DNA from: Solirubrobacterales bacterium
GTDB taxonomy: Bacteria; Actinomycetota; Thermoleophilia; Solirubrobacterales; Solirubrobacteraceae
Length of the DNA: 51,105 nucleotides
Direction of reading: 5' to 3'
NCBI GenBank assembly: GCA_003244205.1
Contig: QHBW01000061.1
Span: 1 to 51,105 of the forward strand
A model generated the notes under the pieces. That model searched no databases. It worked only from the letters and a program-made list of their open reading frames with translations, and had not been told where the DNA came from. This document shows positions 42,982 through 50,889 of this stretch, one piece after another. The position numbers and the translations under genes were made by a program. How positions within the stretch are numbered: the first letter of the stretch is position 1; each line of letters begins with the position of its first letter.

Positions 42982-43674
42982 TCAGGCGGAGCGCAGGTCC
43001 ATCCGTCGATCGCGGCCGAACAGCGGCAGCGGATCTCCGCACATCTCGACGAGCCTCGACACCGTTCGCCCGCCGATCTGCTCGCAAAGCTCCTCGTGGT
43101 CGAGGTTGGTGGTGATCACGATCGCGCGCCTGTCCTCATAGCGCGAGTTGACGATCGAGTAGAGCTGCTCAAGTACCCACGGGCTGGTCTTCTCGGCGCC
43201 GACATCGTCGACATGGAGGAGATCGACGCTCTGCAGGCGGTCCAGCAGCGTGACGTAGGAGTCGGCCGAGCCGTCGTCGAACGTCGTGCGGATCTGCGCG
43301 AGCAGTCGCGGGAGGGAGTAGATCGCGACCGAGCGTCCCGCATCGAGCGCCGCACGGGCAGCGATCATCGCGAGCGTCGTCTTGCCGGTGCCGACGTCTC
43401 CCATGAACCACAGTCCACGGCCTGCGTCGAGCTGGGCATCGATGTCCTCGACGTAGCGGCGCACCTCGCGCACGACGATCGGATCGATCTCGGTTACCGG
43501 CGAACGGTCGAAGCCGACGCCGCGGAAGCGCTTGGGAATCACACCCGCGAGCGTGCTCGCGCGCGCGCGGCCGATGCGCTGAGCCCGGCACCGGCAGGGC
43601 CTCGCCGTGTTGGTCTCGTCGTCGATGACGAAGCCGCTGCCGTCGCAGAGATCGTGAGGGCAAGGTCCCTTCAT
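42982..43674 (-). CDS. DnaC/DnaI-type ATPase, putative helicase loader
   Basis: 230-residue AAA+ ATPase of the DnaC/DnaI/IstB group. A cysteine cluster at the N-terminus (Cys5, Cys10, Cys27, Cys29, with DGSGFV between) likely binds zinc; Walker A GDVGTGKTT (92-100), Walker B LLHVDDVG (152-159), sensor-1 VITTNLDHEEL and the arginine end GGRTVSRLVEMCG follow. Its start is 43 bases from the end of dnaB, so it should load that helicase. IstB is unlikely since there is no transposase. Confidence 0.88.
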   Translation of the reverse strand: MKGPCPHDLCDGSGFVIDDETNTARPCRCRAQRIGRARASTLAGVIPKRFRGVGFDRSPVTEIDPIVVREVRRYVEDIDAQLDAGRGLWFMGDVGTGKTTLAMIAARAALDAGRSVAIYSLPRLLAQIRTTFDDGSADSYVTLLDRLQSVDLLHVDDVGAEKTSPWVLEQLYSIVNSRYEDRRAIVITTNLDHEELCEQIGGRTVSRLVEMCGDPLPLFGRDRRMDLRSA

Positions 43675-43717
43675 CGCTGGTGGCGCCTCTCGACGGAGTG
43701 GGTGCGCTCCTGGGGGC

Positions 43718-45091
43718 TCATTCGCCGTAGCGCTCCGGGTTGGCCATGTTCGAGAACTTCGGATACTCGGGCTGGAAGGTCAGGGTCACTTTGCCGACAG
43801 CGCCGTTGCGGTGCTTGGAGATGATCAGATCGGCCTCCCCCTGGCGCTCGGAACCCTCGGGGTCGTAGTAGTCGTCGCGGTAGATGAAGATGACGAGGTC
43901 TGAGTCCTGTTCGATCGCCCCGGATTCGCGTAAATCGGACAGCAGCGGCACCTTGTCGCTGCGCGCCTCGACGCCGCGGTTGAGCTGGGAGAGGGCGATG
44001 ACCGGGACATTCAGCTCGCGGGCGAGGATCTTGAGTCCGCGGCTGAGCTGACCGACCTGCTCGGCGCGGTTCTCGACGCGATGGTCGGCACGCATCAGCT
44101 GGAGGTAGTCAACGATTATCAGCCCGAGTCCGTCGGGCTTGCGCTGCTCGTTGAGGCGGCGTGCTTTGGCTCTCAGGTCGAGTAGACCCACGTCGCTGGA
44201 GTCGTCGACATACAGTGGGGCGGCCGCCAGACGTTGGCTGGCCTGGAGAATCTTCGGCCAGCGCTCGGGGCGGACGCGTCCCTTGCTGAGGTCGTTGCCC
44301 TTGATTCGCGCCTGGGAGGCGACAAAGCGCTGCGCCAACTCTGCCTCCGCCATCTCCAGCGAGAACAGAGCCACGGCCTTGCCGTTGTCGACCGCGGCGT
44401 TCTCGGCCATGTTCGTGACAAGGGCCGATTTGCCCATCGCCGGCCGCGCTGCCAGCACAATCAAATTCCCGCGCTGAAACCCGCCGGTGATCTCGTCGAG
44501 ATCCTTGAACCCCGACGGGATTCCGGTGAGCGCAGTCCCCTCCTTCGATAGCCGCTGGAGCTTGTCGAGCTCGCGGTGGAGGATCTCCTCGACGGACGCG
44601 AAGTCCTTGGAGCGGTCGTCGTGGGCGACCTCGAGGATTGCGCGCTCGGCGCGCTCCACCAGCTCGCGCGGCGCGCCGTCACGAGCGTGGACGCTGCTCT
44701 GGATCTCGTAGCTCGCCGTGAGCAAGCGTCTCAGGAGCGCGCTCTCCTTGACGATCGAGGCGTAGCGCCGCGCGTGTCCAGCCGAGGGGACGGCGGCTGC
44801 CAGGCTGTGGACGGTCGCTGCCCCCCCAACCGCCTCGAGCCGTCCGTCGCTCTTGAGCCGGTCGACGACGGTCAGGGTGTCGACCGGCTCACCCTGGTCG
44901 TAGAGCTCGAGCATCGCCGCATAGATCGTGCGGTGGTGGTCGCGATAGAAGTCTTCGGGCTTGAGTCCGGTCTCGATCACGAGGCCGTAGATCGACTTCT
45001 CCGAGAGCAAGATCGCGCCAAGGACAGACTGCTCGGCGTCGAGGTCGTGGGGCGGGGCAAGCCCCGTCTGACCGTTCGTGGAGATCGCCAT
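43718..45091 (-). CDS. dnaB: Replicative DNA helicase
   Basis: Hexameric fork helicase, 457 residues from the ATG at 45091. N-terminal domain opens with PPHDLDAEQSVLGAILLS; the RecA-like core has Walker A ARPAMGKSALV, FSLEMAEAELAQRFVA, Walker B GLIIVDYLQLM and the arginine-finger region IALSQLNRGVEARSDK. No intein or insertion is seen. An upstream start at 45175 would add 28 non-conserved residues. Followed at once by the DnaC-like gene. Confidence 0.96.
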   Translation of the reverse strand: MAISTNGQTGLAPPHDLDAEQSVLGAILLSEKSIYGLVIETGLKPEDFYRDHHRTIYAAMLELYDQGEPVDTLTVVDRLKSDGRLEAVGGAATVHSLAAAVPSAGHARRYASIVKESALLRRLLTASYEIQSSVHARDGAPRELVERAERAILEVAHDDRSKDFASVEEILHRELDKLQRLSKEGTALTGIPSGFKDLDEITGGFQRGNLIVLAARPAMGKSALVTNMAENAAVDNGKAVALFSLEMAEAELAQRFVASQARIKGNDLSKGRVRPERWPKILQASQRLAAAPLYVDDSSDVGLLDLRAKARRLNEQRKPDGLGLIIVDYLQLMRADHRVENRAEQVGQLSRGLKILARELNVPVIALSQLNRGVEARSDKVPLLSDLRESGAIEQDSDLVIFIYRDDYYDPEGSERQGEADLIISKHRNGAVGKVTLTFQPEYPKFSNMANPERYGE

Positions 45092-45263
45092 CAGCGGGCC
45101 TGGGCTGAGCGTTCGAAAGCCATCTCGATCGAGCGTACCGGCGGTCGCGGCGTCCTCCAGGAGGCGTTCCCGCACTCTGCGCTGTTCTGTTTCAGAGCGC
45201 GACAGAGGCGGCGCAGCTTGCCGTCAGCAGGCTCCGCCAGCGCTGCCGGATCCGGTGGCTGCT

Positions 45264-45280
45264 GGTGCATAGAATGCACC
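45264..45280. promoter_or_regulatory. Palindromic operator overlapping a -10-like box
   Basis: GGTGCATAGAATGCACC is a perfect 7-bp inverted repeat with a 3-base centre, 63 bases upstream of the acyl-CoA synthetase start. The TAGAAT inside it (45270-45275) is a fair -10, so a TetR-like or similar dimer bound here would shut the promoter. No -35 at good spacing is visible. The rest of 45092-45342 shows no gene. Confidence 0.5.
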
Positions 45281-45326
45281 GCGGGGCGACAGCGACGGGC
45301 GCATCTCGTCCGTCGATCACGCGATA

Positions 45327-45335
45327 GGGAGGTGA
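45327..45335 (+). promoter_or_regulatory. Strong ribosome-binding site
   Basis: GGGAGGTGA lies seven bases before the GTG at 45343 and matches the anti-Shine-Dalgarno core almost fully; it settles the start of the acyl-CoA synthetase gene. Confidence 0.8.
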
Positions 45336-45342
45336 GGTCAGC

Positions 45343-46866
45343 GTGCCAGAGCCAGCGCCTCGCGGCCGCAACCCGTTCGACACGTCAGGGCTGGTGCGGG
45401 GAAGCGACGGCATCGCGCGCTACACCAACCGGCCCGGCTCGCTGGTCGAGATGTTGCGCGCGACCGTCGATCGCGTCGGGGATGGACTGGCGGTGGCGGA
45501 GATCGGCGGCGAGCGGGTGACCTACCGCGCGCTCTGGGACCGCGCCGCGCGGGTGGCGGGCGGGCTGCGTGCGGAAGGTGTGCAGCCCGGCGATCGCGTC
45601 GCCATCCGCCTACCGAACGGCCTTGACTGGGTGCTCGCCTTCTGGGGCTCCCAGCTCGCCGGGGCGGTTGTCGTGCCGGTCAACACCCGCTTCAAGGATT
45701 CCGAGGCCCAGTACGTGATCGATGACTCGGGGGCGTCCTACGTGTTCGGTGCGCTGCCCGATGGCGAGCCGACCGCCGTCGAGGATCTGGGCGCAGATGA
45801 CCTCGCTGCGATCTTCTACACCAGCGGCACGACGGGGTTCCCAAAGGGCGCGATGACCTCGCACAGCAACTTCCTGGCCAACAGCGAGAATGCTGTGCGC
45901 TGCGTCGGGCTCGATCGCGAAGCAGGCAACGACCTGGCCACGATCATCAACGTGCCGCTGTTTCACGTCACCGGCTGCAACAGCCAGCTGATCGTCAGCC
46001 ACGAGCTCGGCGGCCGCGTTTATGTCCTTGCCAACCCGCTCGACCTCGAGGGCTTCTTGCGCACCGCGAGCGAGGAGCACGTCGACATGCTCACCTCGGT
46101 GCCGGCGATCTACCACGCGCTCACGCGCCATCCGGCCTTCGCCGAGACAGATCTCAGCGCGGTGCGGTTCGTCTCCTACGGCGGCGCGCCGATCGCTGCC
46201 AGCGCGGTGCACCAGATCATGGAGGCGTTTCCGCAAGCCCGCGTGGGCAACGGCTTCGGACTGACCGAGACCTCGTCGCTGACCTCCTATCTGCCGCACG
46301 AGGAGGCCGCCGAGCACGCCGACTCCGTCGGCTTCGCGATGCCCGTATGCGACCTGGCAATCGACGATGCCGACTCGGAGACCGGCGTCGGCGAGCTGCT
46401 CGTCCGGGGCTCCAACGTGGTTCAGGGCTACTGGGGCAAGCCCGACGCGACGGCCGAGACGTTCGTCGACGGCTGGCTGCACACCGGCGACCTCGGCCGC
46501 ATCGACGACGATGGGCTGCTCTACATCGTCGATCGCAAGAAGGACATGATCAACCGCGGTGGCGAGAACGTGTACTCGATCGAGGTAGAGGGCGCGCTGG
46601 CCGGTGCGCCGGGGGTCGGGGAGGCAGCGGTCCTGGGCGTCCCGGACGAGATGATGGGCGAGAAGGTCGGCGCCGTGATCGTTCCGGCGGGCGAGCGCGA
46701 CGTCAACGTCGACGAGGTGATCGCGCACGTGCGCGAGCGCCTGGCCGACTTCAAGGTGCCGCAGTACGTCGGTCTGCGCAGCGACCCGCTGCCGCGCAAT
46801 CCTGGCGGCAAGGTGCTCAAGGATCGCCTGCGCGAAGAAACCGACTGGGGCGACCCGCTTCGCTGA
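45343..46866 (+). CDS. AMP-dependent acyl-CoA synthetase/ligase
   Basis: Adenylate-forming enzyme (507 residues) that activates a carboxylic acid to its CoA ester. The P-loop is YTSGTTGFPKGAM (159-171); GNGFGLTETSSL, WLHTGDLGRID and the C-domain lysine in NPGGKVLKDRL follow. It is like medium/long-chain fatty acid or aromatic acid CoA ligases of actinobacteria. The aldehyde dehydrogenase gene 80 bases on suggests a pathway aldehyde to acid to CoA ester. Probably under control of the upstream palindrome. Confidence 0.93.
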   Translation: MPEPAPRGRNPFDTSGLVRGSDGIARYTNRPGSLVEMLRATVDRVGDGLAVAEIGGERVTYRALWDRAARVAGGLRAEGVQPGDRVAIRLPNGLDWVLAFWGSQLAGAVVVPVNTRFKDSEAQYVIDDSGASYVFGALPDGEPTAVEDLGADDLAAIFYTSGTTGFPKGAMTSHSNFLANSENAVRCVGLDREAGNDLATIINVPLFHVTGCNSQLIVSHELGGRVYVLANPLDLEGFLRTASEEHVDMLTSVPAIYHALTRHPAFAETDLSAVRFVSYGGAPIAASAVHQIMEAFPQARVGNGFGLTETSSLTSYLPHEEAAEHADSVGFAMPVCDLAIDDADSETGVGELLVRGSNVVQGYWGKPDATAETFVDGWLHTGDLGRIDDDGLLYIVDRKKDMINRGGENVYSIEVEGALAGAPGVGEAAVLGVPDEMMGEKVGAVIVPAGERDVNVDEVIAHVRERLADFKVPQYVGLRSDPLPRNPGGKVLKDRLREETDWGDPLR

Positions 46867-46946
46867 CACCGCCGCCGCGGCCCGCGGCGTGCGCAGGCCG
46901 GTCGCGGCGTAGTGTTGACGTTTCCACGCGAGCAGAGGAGCAGACA

Positions 46947-48407
46947 ATGGCGACCACTGAGAACCGCATCGCCGCGGCAAACGACGAGACCGCTGCGATC
47001 GCCGAGCTCGACGAGATCGTCGATCGTCAGCGCGCGGCGTTCCTGGCCGACCCCTTCCCATCGCTACAGGAGCGCCAGGCGACCCTCGGCGCGCTCGCGG
47101 GGATGGTCCTGAGCCACCGGACACAGATCCAGGAGGCGATGAGCGCCGACTTCGGTGTCCACCCGACGCTTGCCAGCGACCTGATCGAGGTGCTCGGGGT
47201 TGCGGGACGCGCGGGTTACGCCGCCGAGCAACTGGAGATGTGGATGGCGGCCGAGGCCCGTCACGCCGACCCGGCGCTGTACGGCTCTGGGCGCGCGTTC
47301 GTCCAGCCTCAGCCCAAGGGCGTCGTCGGGAACATTGTTCCGTGGAACTTCCCCTTTGACTTGTCATTGGGCCCGCTTGTCGAGATGCTGGCGGCAGGCA
47401 ATCGCGTCGTGCTCAAGCCCTCAGAGCACACACCGGCGTGTGCCGAGTTGCTGCGCGAGATGGTTCACGCGACGTTCGAGCGCGAGCGGGTGGATGTTGT
47501 CGTGGGTGGGCTTGAGCTCGCGCGAGCCTTCGCGCATGTTCGTTGGGACCATCTGCTCTACACGGGCAGCCCCGCGATCGGGCGCGAGATCGCGAAGGCT
47601 GCGGCAGAGCAGCTCGTGCCCGTGACGCTCGAGCTCGGGGGCAAGTGTCCGGCGATCCTCGCCGCGGACAGCATCGACGCCGAATCGGTGAAGCAGGTGC
47701 TTGCGACCAAGGCGCTCAAGAGCGGGCAGATGTGCATCACCGTCGACTATTGCCTCGTTCCGCGCGAGCAGCTCGAGGACTTCGCGCGACTGGCCGCCGA
47801 CTACGTCAGCGATGCCATGCCCGGCTACTGTGCGTCCGAGAGCTGCACGGGCATCATCACAAGCCGTCACCTCGAGCGGATTCAAGCGCTGCTCGACGAC
47901 GCTCGCGCACGCGGCTGTGACGTGCGCATGCTTGAGGAGGCTGGCAACGTGGATCCAGACACGCGCCAGCTGCCGATGTCGCTGGTCCTCGATCCACCTG
48001 ATGATCTCGCGCTGATGCAGGAGGAGATCTTCGGACCGATCCTCCCGGTCAAGGCCTACGACGATCTCGACCAAGCGATCGACCACGTGAACGCGGGCGA
48101 GCGCCCCTTGGCGCTCTACGTCTTCGCCAGGGACGAGGCGGTCGCCAACGACGTCCTGCGGCGCACGACGTCCGGCGGCGCGTGCGTCAACTCCGCCGCG
48201 GTCCACGGCGCGCTGCCGTCCCTGCCCTTCGGCGGCATCGGCCAAAGCGGGTCCGGGCGTCACCATGGCGTCGAGGGTTTCCGCGAGTTCTCAAACCTGC
48301 GCGGCGTCTTTATCCGCGGCGAGGGCGACCTCATCGAAGCCTTCGCGCCCCCCTACGGCGCGACCGCGCAGGCCGTGGTCGAGGCGGCCTTCGCGGGCGT
48401 CGCCTAG
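46947..48407 (+). CDS. Aldehyde dehydrogenase (coniferyl-aldehyde/ALDH3-like)
   Basis: NAD(P)-dependent dehydrogenase of 486 residues, without an N-terminal membrane anchor. Catalytic Glu229 in VTLELGGKCP and nucleophile Cys263 in LKSGQMCITVDY; PWNFPFDLSLGPL and PLPFGGIGQSGSGRHHG (core FGGIGQSGSG) are typical of the ALDH3/coniferyl aldehyde dehydrogenase group. Two further cysteines near the active one (268 and in ASESC) are unusual. A GAGGAG ribosome site precedes the ATG at 46947; upstream open frame is a shadow of the ligase gene. Confidence 0.93.
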   Translation: MATTENRIAAANDETAAIAELDEIVDRQRAAFLADPFPSLQERQATLGALAGMVLSHRTQIQEAMSADFGVHPTLASDLIEVLGVAGRAGYAAEQLEMWMAAEARHADPALYGSGRAFVQPQPKGVVGNIVPWNFPFDLSLGPLVEMLAAGNRVVLKPSEHTPACAELLREMVHATFERERVDVVVGGLELARAFAHVRWDHLLYTGSPAIGREIAKAAAEQLVPVTLELGGKCPAILAADSIDAESVKQVLATKALKSGQMCITVDYCLVPREQLEDFARLAADYVSDAMPGYCASESCTGIITSRHLERIQALLDDARARGCDVRMLEEAGNVDPDTRQLPMSLVLDPPDDLALMQEEIFGPILPVKAYDDLDQAIDHVNAGERPLALYVFARDEAVANDVLRRTTSGGACVNSAAVHGALPSLPFGGIGQSGSGRHHGVEGFREFSNLRGVFIRGEGDLIEAFAPPYGATAQAVVEAAFAGVA

Positions 48408-48569
48408 TTCATCGCCGCACGTTAGGACTTCCACCCGGTCTGAGCGGCTCCTGTCGCCCGGCTCGGCAAGGCTAGGATCGCCGCGATCCCCGATCTCATC
48501 CACCACCTCGCGAGCTTCGCGCGCTTCGCCGCCAAGCGTGATCAGCGCGAGCGCGATGACGCTGACGCG

Positions 48570-49427
48570 ATGCGTGAGCTGGCGAGCACGGCGCTCGAGT
48601 TGCCGCGCGGGCTCGAGCTCGAATGGCTCGGCGTCGCGGGCTATCGCCTCAGCTATGAGGGTCAGACGCTCTACGTCGATCCTTACTTGTCCCGCGTCCC
48701 GCTCTCCGCTGTGCTGCGCCGCGCGCCGGCACTGGCCGACCCCGTCCTCCATCGGCGCTACCTGCGACCTTCAGGTCGTGTGGTCGGTGTGCTCGTCGGC
48801 CATACCCACTTCGACCATGCGATCGACGTCCCGGCGATCGCCCGCCGTCACGAATGCCGGGCCTACGGCTCCAGCTCGCTGGTGAACCTGATGGTGCTTC
48901 ACGGCCTCGGCGAGCGCGCCGTCGAGGTGGAGCCAGGCCGTCGCTACGAGCTCGGGCCCTTCACGGTGACGTTCGTCCCGAGCCTTCATTCCAAGCTGCT
49001 GCTCGGGCTCGCTGTCCCGTTCGACGGCGAGCTCACGTGCGAGCACCTCGATGCGCTCTCACCGTCGGCGTACAAGTGTGGCCAGGTGTGGGGGATCCAC
49101 ATCGAGGTTGCGGGGATGACCTTCTATCACCAAGGCAGCGCCAACCTGATCGATGACGCGATCCAGCACCGCGGGGTCGATGTGTTCCTCGCCGGCATCG
49201 CCGGGCGCAGCTTCACGCGCGACTATTGGGCACGGATCCTGCGGCGCCTCGATCCGCGAACGATCGTCGCGAGCCACTTCGACGACTTCTTCCGCCCGGT
49301 CGACGCGCCGATGGGCTTCTCGACCAACGTCAACCTCGCTGCGGTCCCCGATGAGGTGGCCGCCGTGAGCAGCGACCCCAACGTTGCAACGCTGATCCCG
49401 ATGCAACCGATTGGGCCGGACCGCTGA
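48570..49427 (+). CDS. Metallo-beta-lactamase-fold hydrolase (UlaG-like)
   Basis: 285-residue protein of the UlaG/NAPE-PLD-like branch. The metal motif is VGHTHFDHAID; other marks are EWLGVAGYRLSYEG, YVDPYLSR, a late VASHFDDFF, and FYHQGSANLID where a second metal-binding Asp/His would lie. The ATG at 48570 is the first standard start, yet the frame reads well-formed coding sequence back to about 48486 (PDLIHHLASFARFAAKRD), so the true protein may be about 28 residues longer with a non-standard start. Substrate unknown; could be a lactone or phospholipid. Confidence 0.82.
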   Translation: MRELASTALELPRGLELEWLGVAGYRLSYEGQTLYVDPYLSRVPLSAVLRRAPALADPVLHRRYLRPSGRVVGVLVGHTHFDHAIDVPAIARRHECRAYGSSSLVNLMVLHGLGERAVEVEPGRRYELGPFTVTFVPSLHSKLLLGLAVPFDGELTCEHLDALSPSAYKCGQVWGIHIEVAGMTFYHQGSANLIDDAIQHRGVDVFLAGIAGRSFTRDYWARILRRLDPRTIVASHFDDFFRPVDAPMGFSTNVNLAAVPDEVAAVSSDPNVATLIPMQPIGPDR

Positions 49428-49477
49428 CGCCTGCTGGGACCCGCCCGCGGCTGACGTCTGCAGGGACCCGCCCGCTC
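49424..49477. repeat. 27-bp direct repeat between convergent genes
   Basis: Two 27-base units (49424-49450, 49451-49477) share CTGACG, then CTGC, then GGGACCCGCCCGC. The first unit contains the stop of the hydrolase gene and the second reaches the stop codon of the glutathione transferase gene, so the duplication fills the whole gap. Confidence 0.75.
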
Positions 49478-50072
49478 AGTCCTCGATCGCGACGTGCCCT
49501 GGCTGCAGGGCAACGCGCCCAAGCCACTCACGGATCGCCGGATAAGGCTCCAGATCGAAGCCCCCCTCGTCGGCCACGTGCGTGTAGGCGTAGAGAGCGA
49601 TGTCGGCAATCGTGTAGCGCTCGGCGACGACGAAGGAGCGGGTCGCGAGGTGGCCCTCCATCGCGTCGAGGGCTGCGTAGCCGCCGCGTTGCCTTCCTTC
49701 CAGCGCCTTGGGTGAAGGTGGGCCGCCGGCGAAGGAGACCCAGAAGCGGGCGACCGCGATGTTCGGCTCGTGGCTGTACTGCTCGAAGGAGAGCCATTGG
49801 AGCACCTGTGCGCGCTCGTAGGCGTCCTCGGGGAGGTAGGGGGTGTCCTCGGCGAAGTACCAGAGGATCGCGTTGGATTCGGCGAGGGGGCGGCCATCGT
49901 CGAGCACGAGCGTGGGAACCCGCAAGGCCGGGTTGAGCTCCCCGAGCAGCTCGTCCCGACCGCTGCGGTCGACGACGTCGACCTCCTGTCGCGTGTAGTC
50001 GAGGCCGAGCTGGGCAAACAGCAGGCGGACCTTGTAGCAGTTGCCCGAGACCGCGGAGTCGTAGAGGAGCAT
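49476..50072 (-). CDS. Glutathione S-transferase family protein
   Basis: 198-residue GST-fold protein. The thioredoxin-like domain starts MLLYDSAVSGNCYKVRLL with a possible catalytic Ser/Cys12, the cis-Pro loop is NPALRVPTLVLDDG and the substrate-anchor is LAESNAILWYF; the helical domain contains YTIADIALYAYTHVADEGG. Actinobacteria mostly use mycothiol instead of glutathione, so the thiol used here is uncertain. It lies 49 bases after rplI. Confidence 0.92.
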   Translation of the reverse strand: MLLYDSAVSGNCYKVRLLFAQLGLDYTRQEVDVVDRSGRDELLGELNPALRVPTLVLDDGRPLAESNAILWYFAEDTPYLPEDAYERAQVLQWLSFEQYSHEPNIAVARFWVSFAGGPPSPKALEGRQRGGYAALDAMEGHLATRSFVVAERYTIADIALYAYTHVADEGGFDLEPYPAIREWLGRVALQPGHVAIED

Positions 50073-50121
50073 CGTCGTGAGCTCGGGCGGCTGACCGGCC
50101 GGCGCAGGGAGAGCTCGGCGC

Positions 50122-50574
50122 TCAGCCTTGCTCGACGACCATGGTCTTCACGGTCGCGACGACGCCGTCGGATACCTCAACCTCGACCATGTGCGTGCCG
50201 ATCGTCTTGATCGGCGTCTCTAGGCGGATCTTGCGGCGGTCCACACGGATGCCGCGGGCGTCGCGGATTGCGTCGGCGACGTCCTGGCTGGTGACTGACC
50301 CGAAGAGACGTCCGTCTGCGCCGGCCTGCTGGGGAATCGTGAGTACTGTCTTGGTTAGCAGCGCAGCGTTGTCCTGCGCTCGCTCGGCGGCCTCTCGCTG
50401 GGCGCGTTCTGCCGCCTCCATCCGACGCCTCGCGGCATCGACCGCGCCCCGGGTCGCGGGCGAGGCCAGCTTGCGCGGAATCAGGTAGTTGCGCAGATAG
50501 CCTTTGGAGACGTCGATGACCGTGCCGCGCGGGCCCAACTGCTCGACGTCCTCGAGAAGGATGGCCTCAGGCAC
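50122..50574 (-). CDS. rplI: 50S ribosomal protein L9
   Basis: Ribosomal protein of 150 residues with two globular ends joined by a long helix. The N-domain signature GPRGTVIDVSKGYLRNYLIP is complete; the connecting helix is Ala/Glu/Arg rich (RRRMEAAERAQREAAERAQ) and the C-domain contains LFGSVTSQDVADAI. It follows rpsR by 15 bases. Confidence 0.97.
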   Translation of the reverse strand: MPEAILLEDVEQLGPRGTVIDVSKGYLRNYLIPRKLASPATRGAVDAARRRMEAAERAQREAAERAQDNAALLTKTVLTIPQQAGADGRLFGSVTSQDVADAIRDARGIRVDRRKIRLETPIKTIGTHMVEVEVSDGVVATVKTMVVEQG

Positions 50575-50589
50575 GCCGCCGCCGGACTG

Positions 50590-50871
50590 TCAGCGGTCGC
50601 CGACGTAGGGGAGCAGCGCCAGCTCGCGGGCGCGCTTGACCGCGCGAGCGAGCTGGCTCTGGTGGCGCCGGCAGGCGCCGGTGATCCGCCGCGAGCGGAT
50701 CTTTCCCCGGTCGGAGACGAACTTGCGCAGCATGGCGATGTCCTTGTAGTCCGCCTGCTCGATCTTGTCCTTGCAGTACGGACAGGACTTGCGCCGCCCA
50801 CTACCGGGCCCGCCGCGCTTGTCGCGACGGCGCGAACGCCGGCTGGGGGTGCTTGCACGCTGCTTGGCCAC
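50590..50871 (-). CDS. rpsR: 30S ribosomal protein S18
   Basis: Small-subunit protein of 93 residues. After a basic leader comes [17 protein letters not shown], a CxxC-bearing form of S18, then the conserved [11 protein letters not shown]-type helix (here [15 protein letters not shown]) and [19 protein letters not shown]. The CPYC pair is only half of a zinc site; the partner ligands are not obvious beyond Cys near ITGAC. Lies 18 bases after ssb. Confidence 0.97.
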   Translation of the reverse strand: MAKQRASTPSRRSRRRDKRGGPGSGRRKSCPYCKDKIEQADYKDIAMLRKFVSDRGKIRSRRITGACRRHQSQLARAVKRARELALLPYVGDR

Positions 50872-50889
50872 GATACCTCAGGTCTCTGT

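Noticed and set aside
42982-43674. IstB transposition helper
   Set aside because: No IstA transposase or inverted repeats are near, and the gene directly follows dnaB.
45610-47367. 585-codon minus-strand open frame over the acyl-CoA synthetase and aldehyde dehydrogenase
   Set aside because: Antisense to two motif-complete enzymes and without any recognisable domain.
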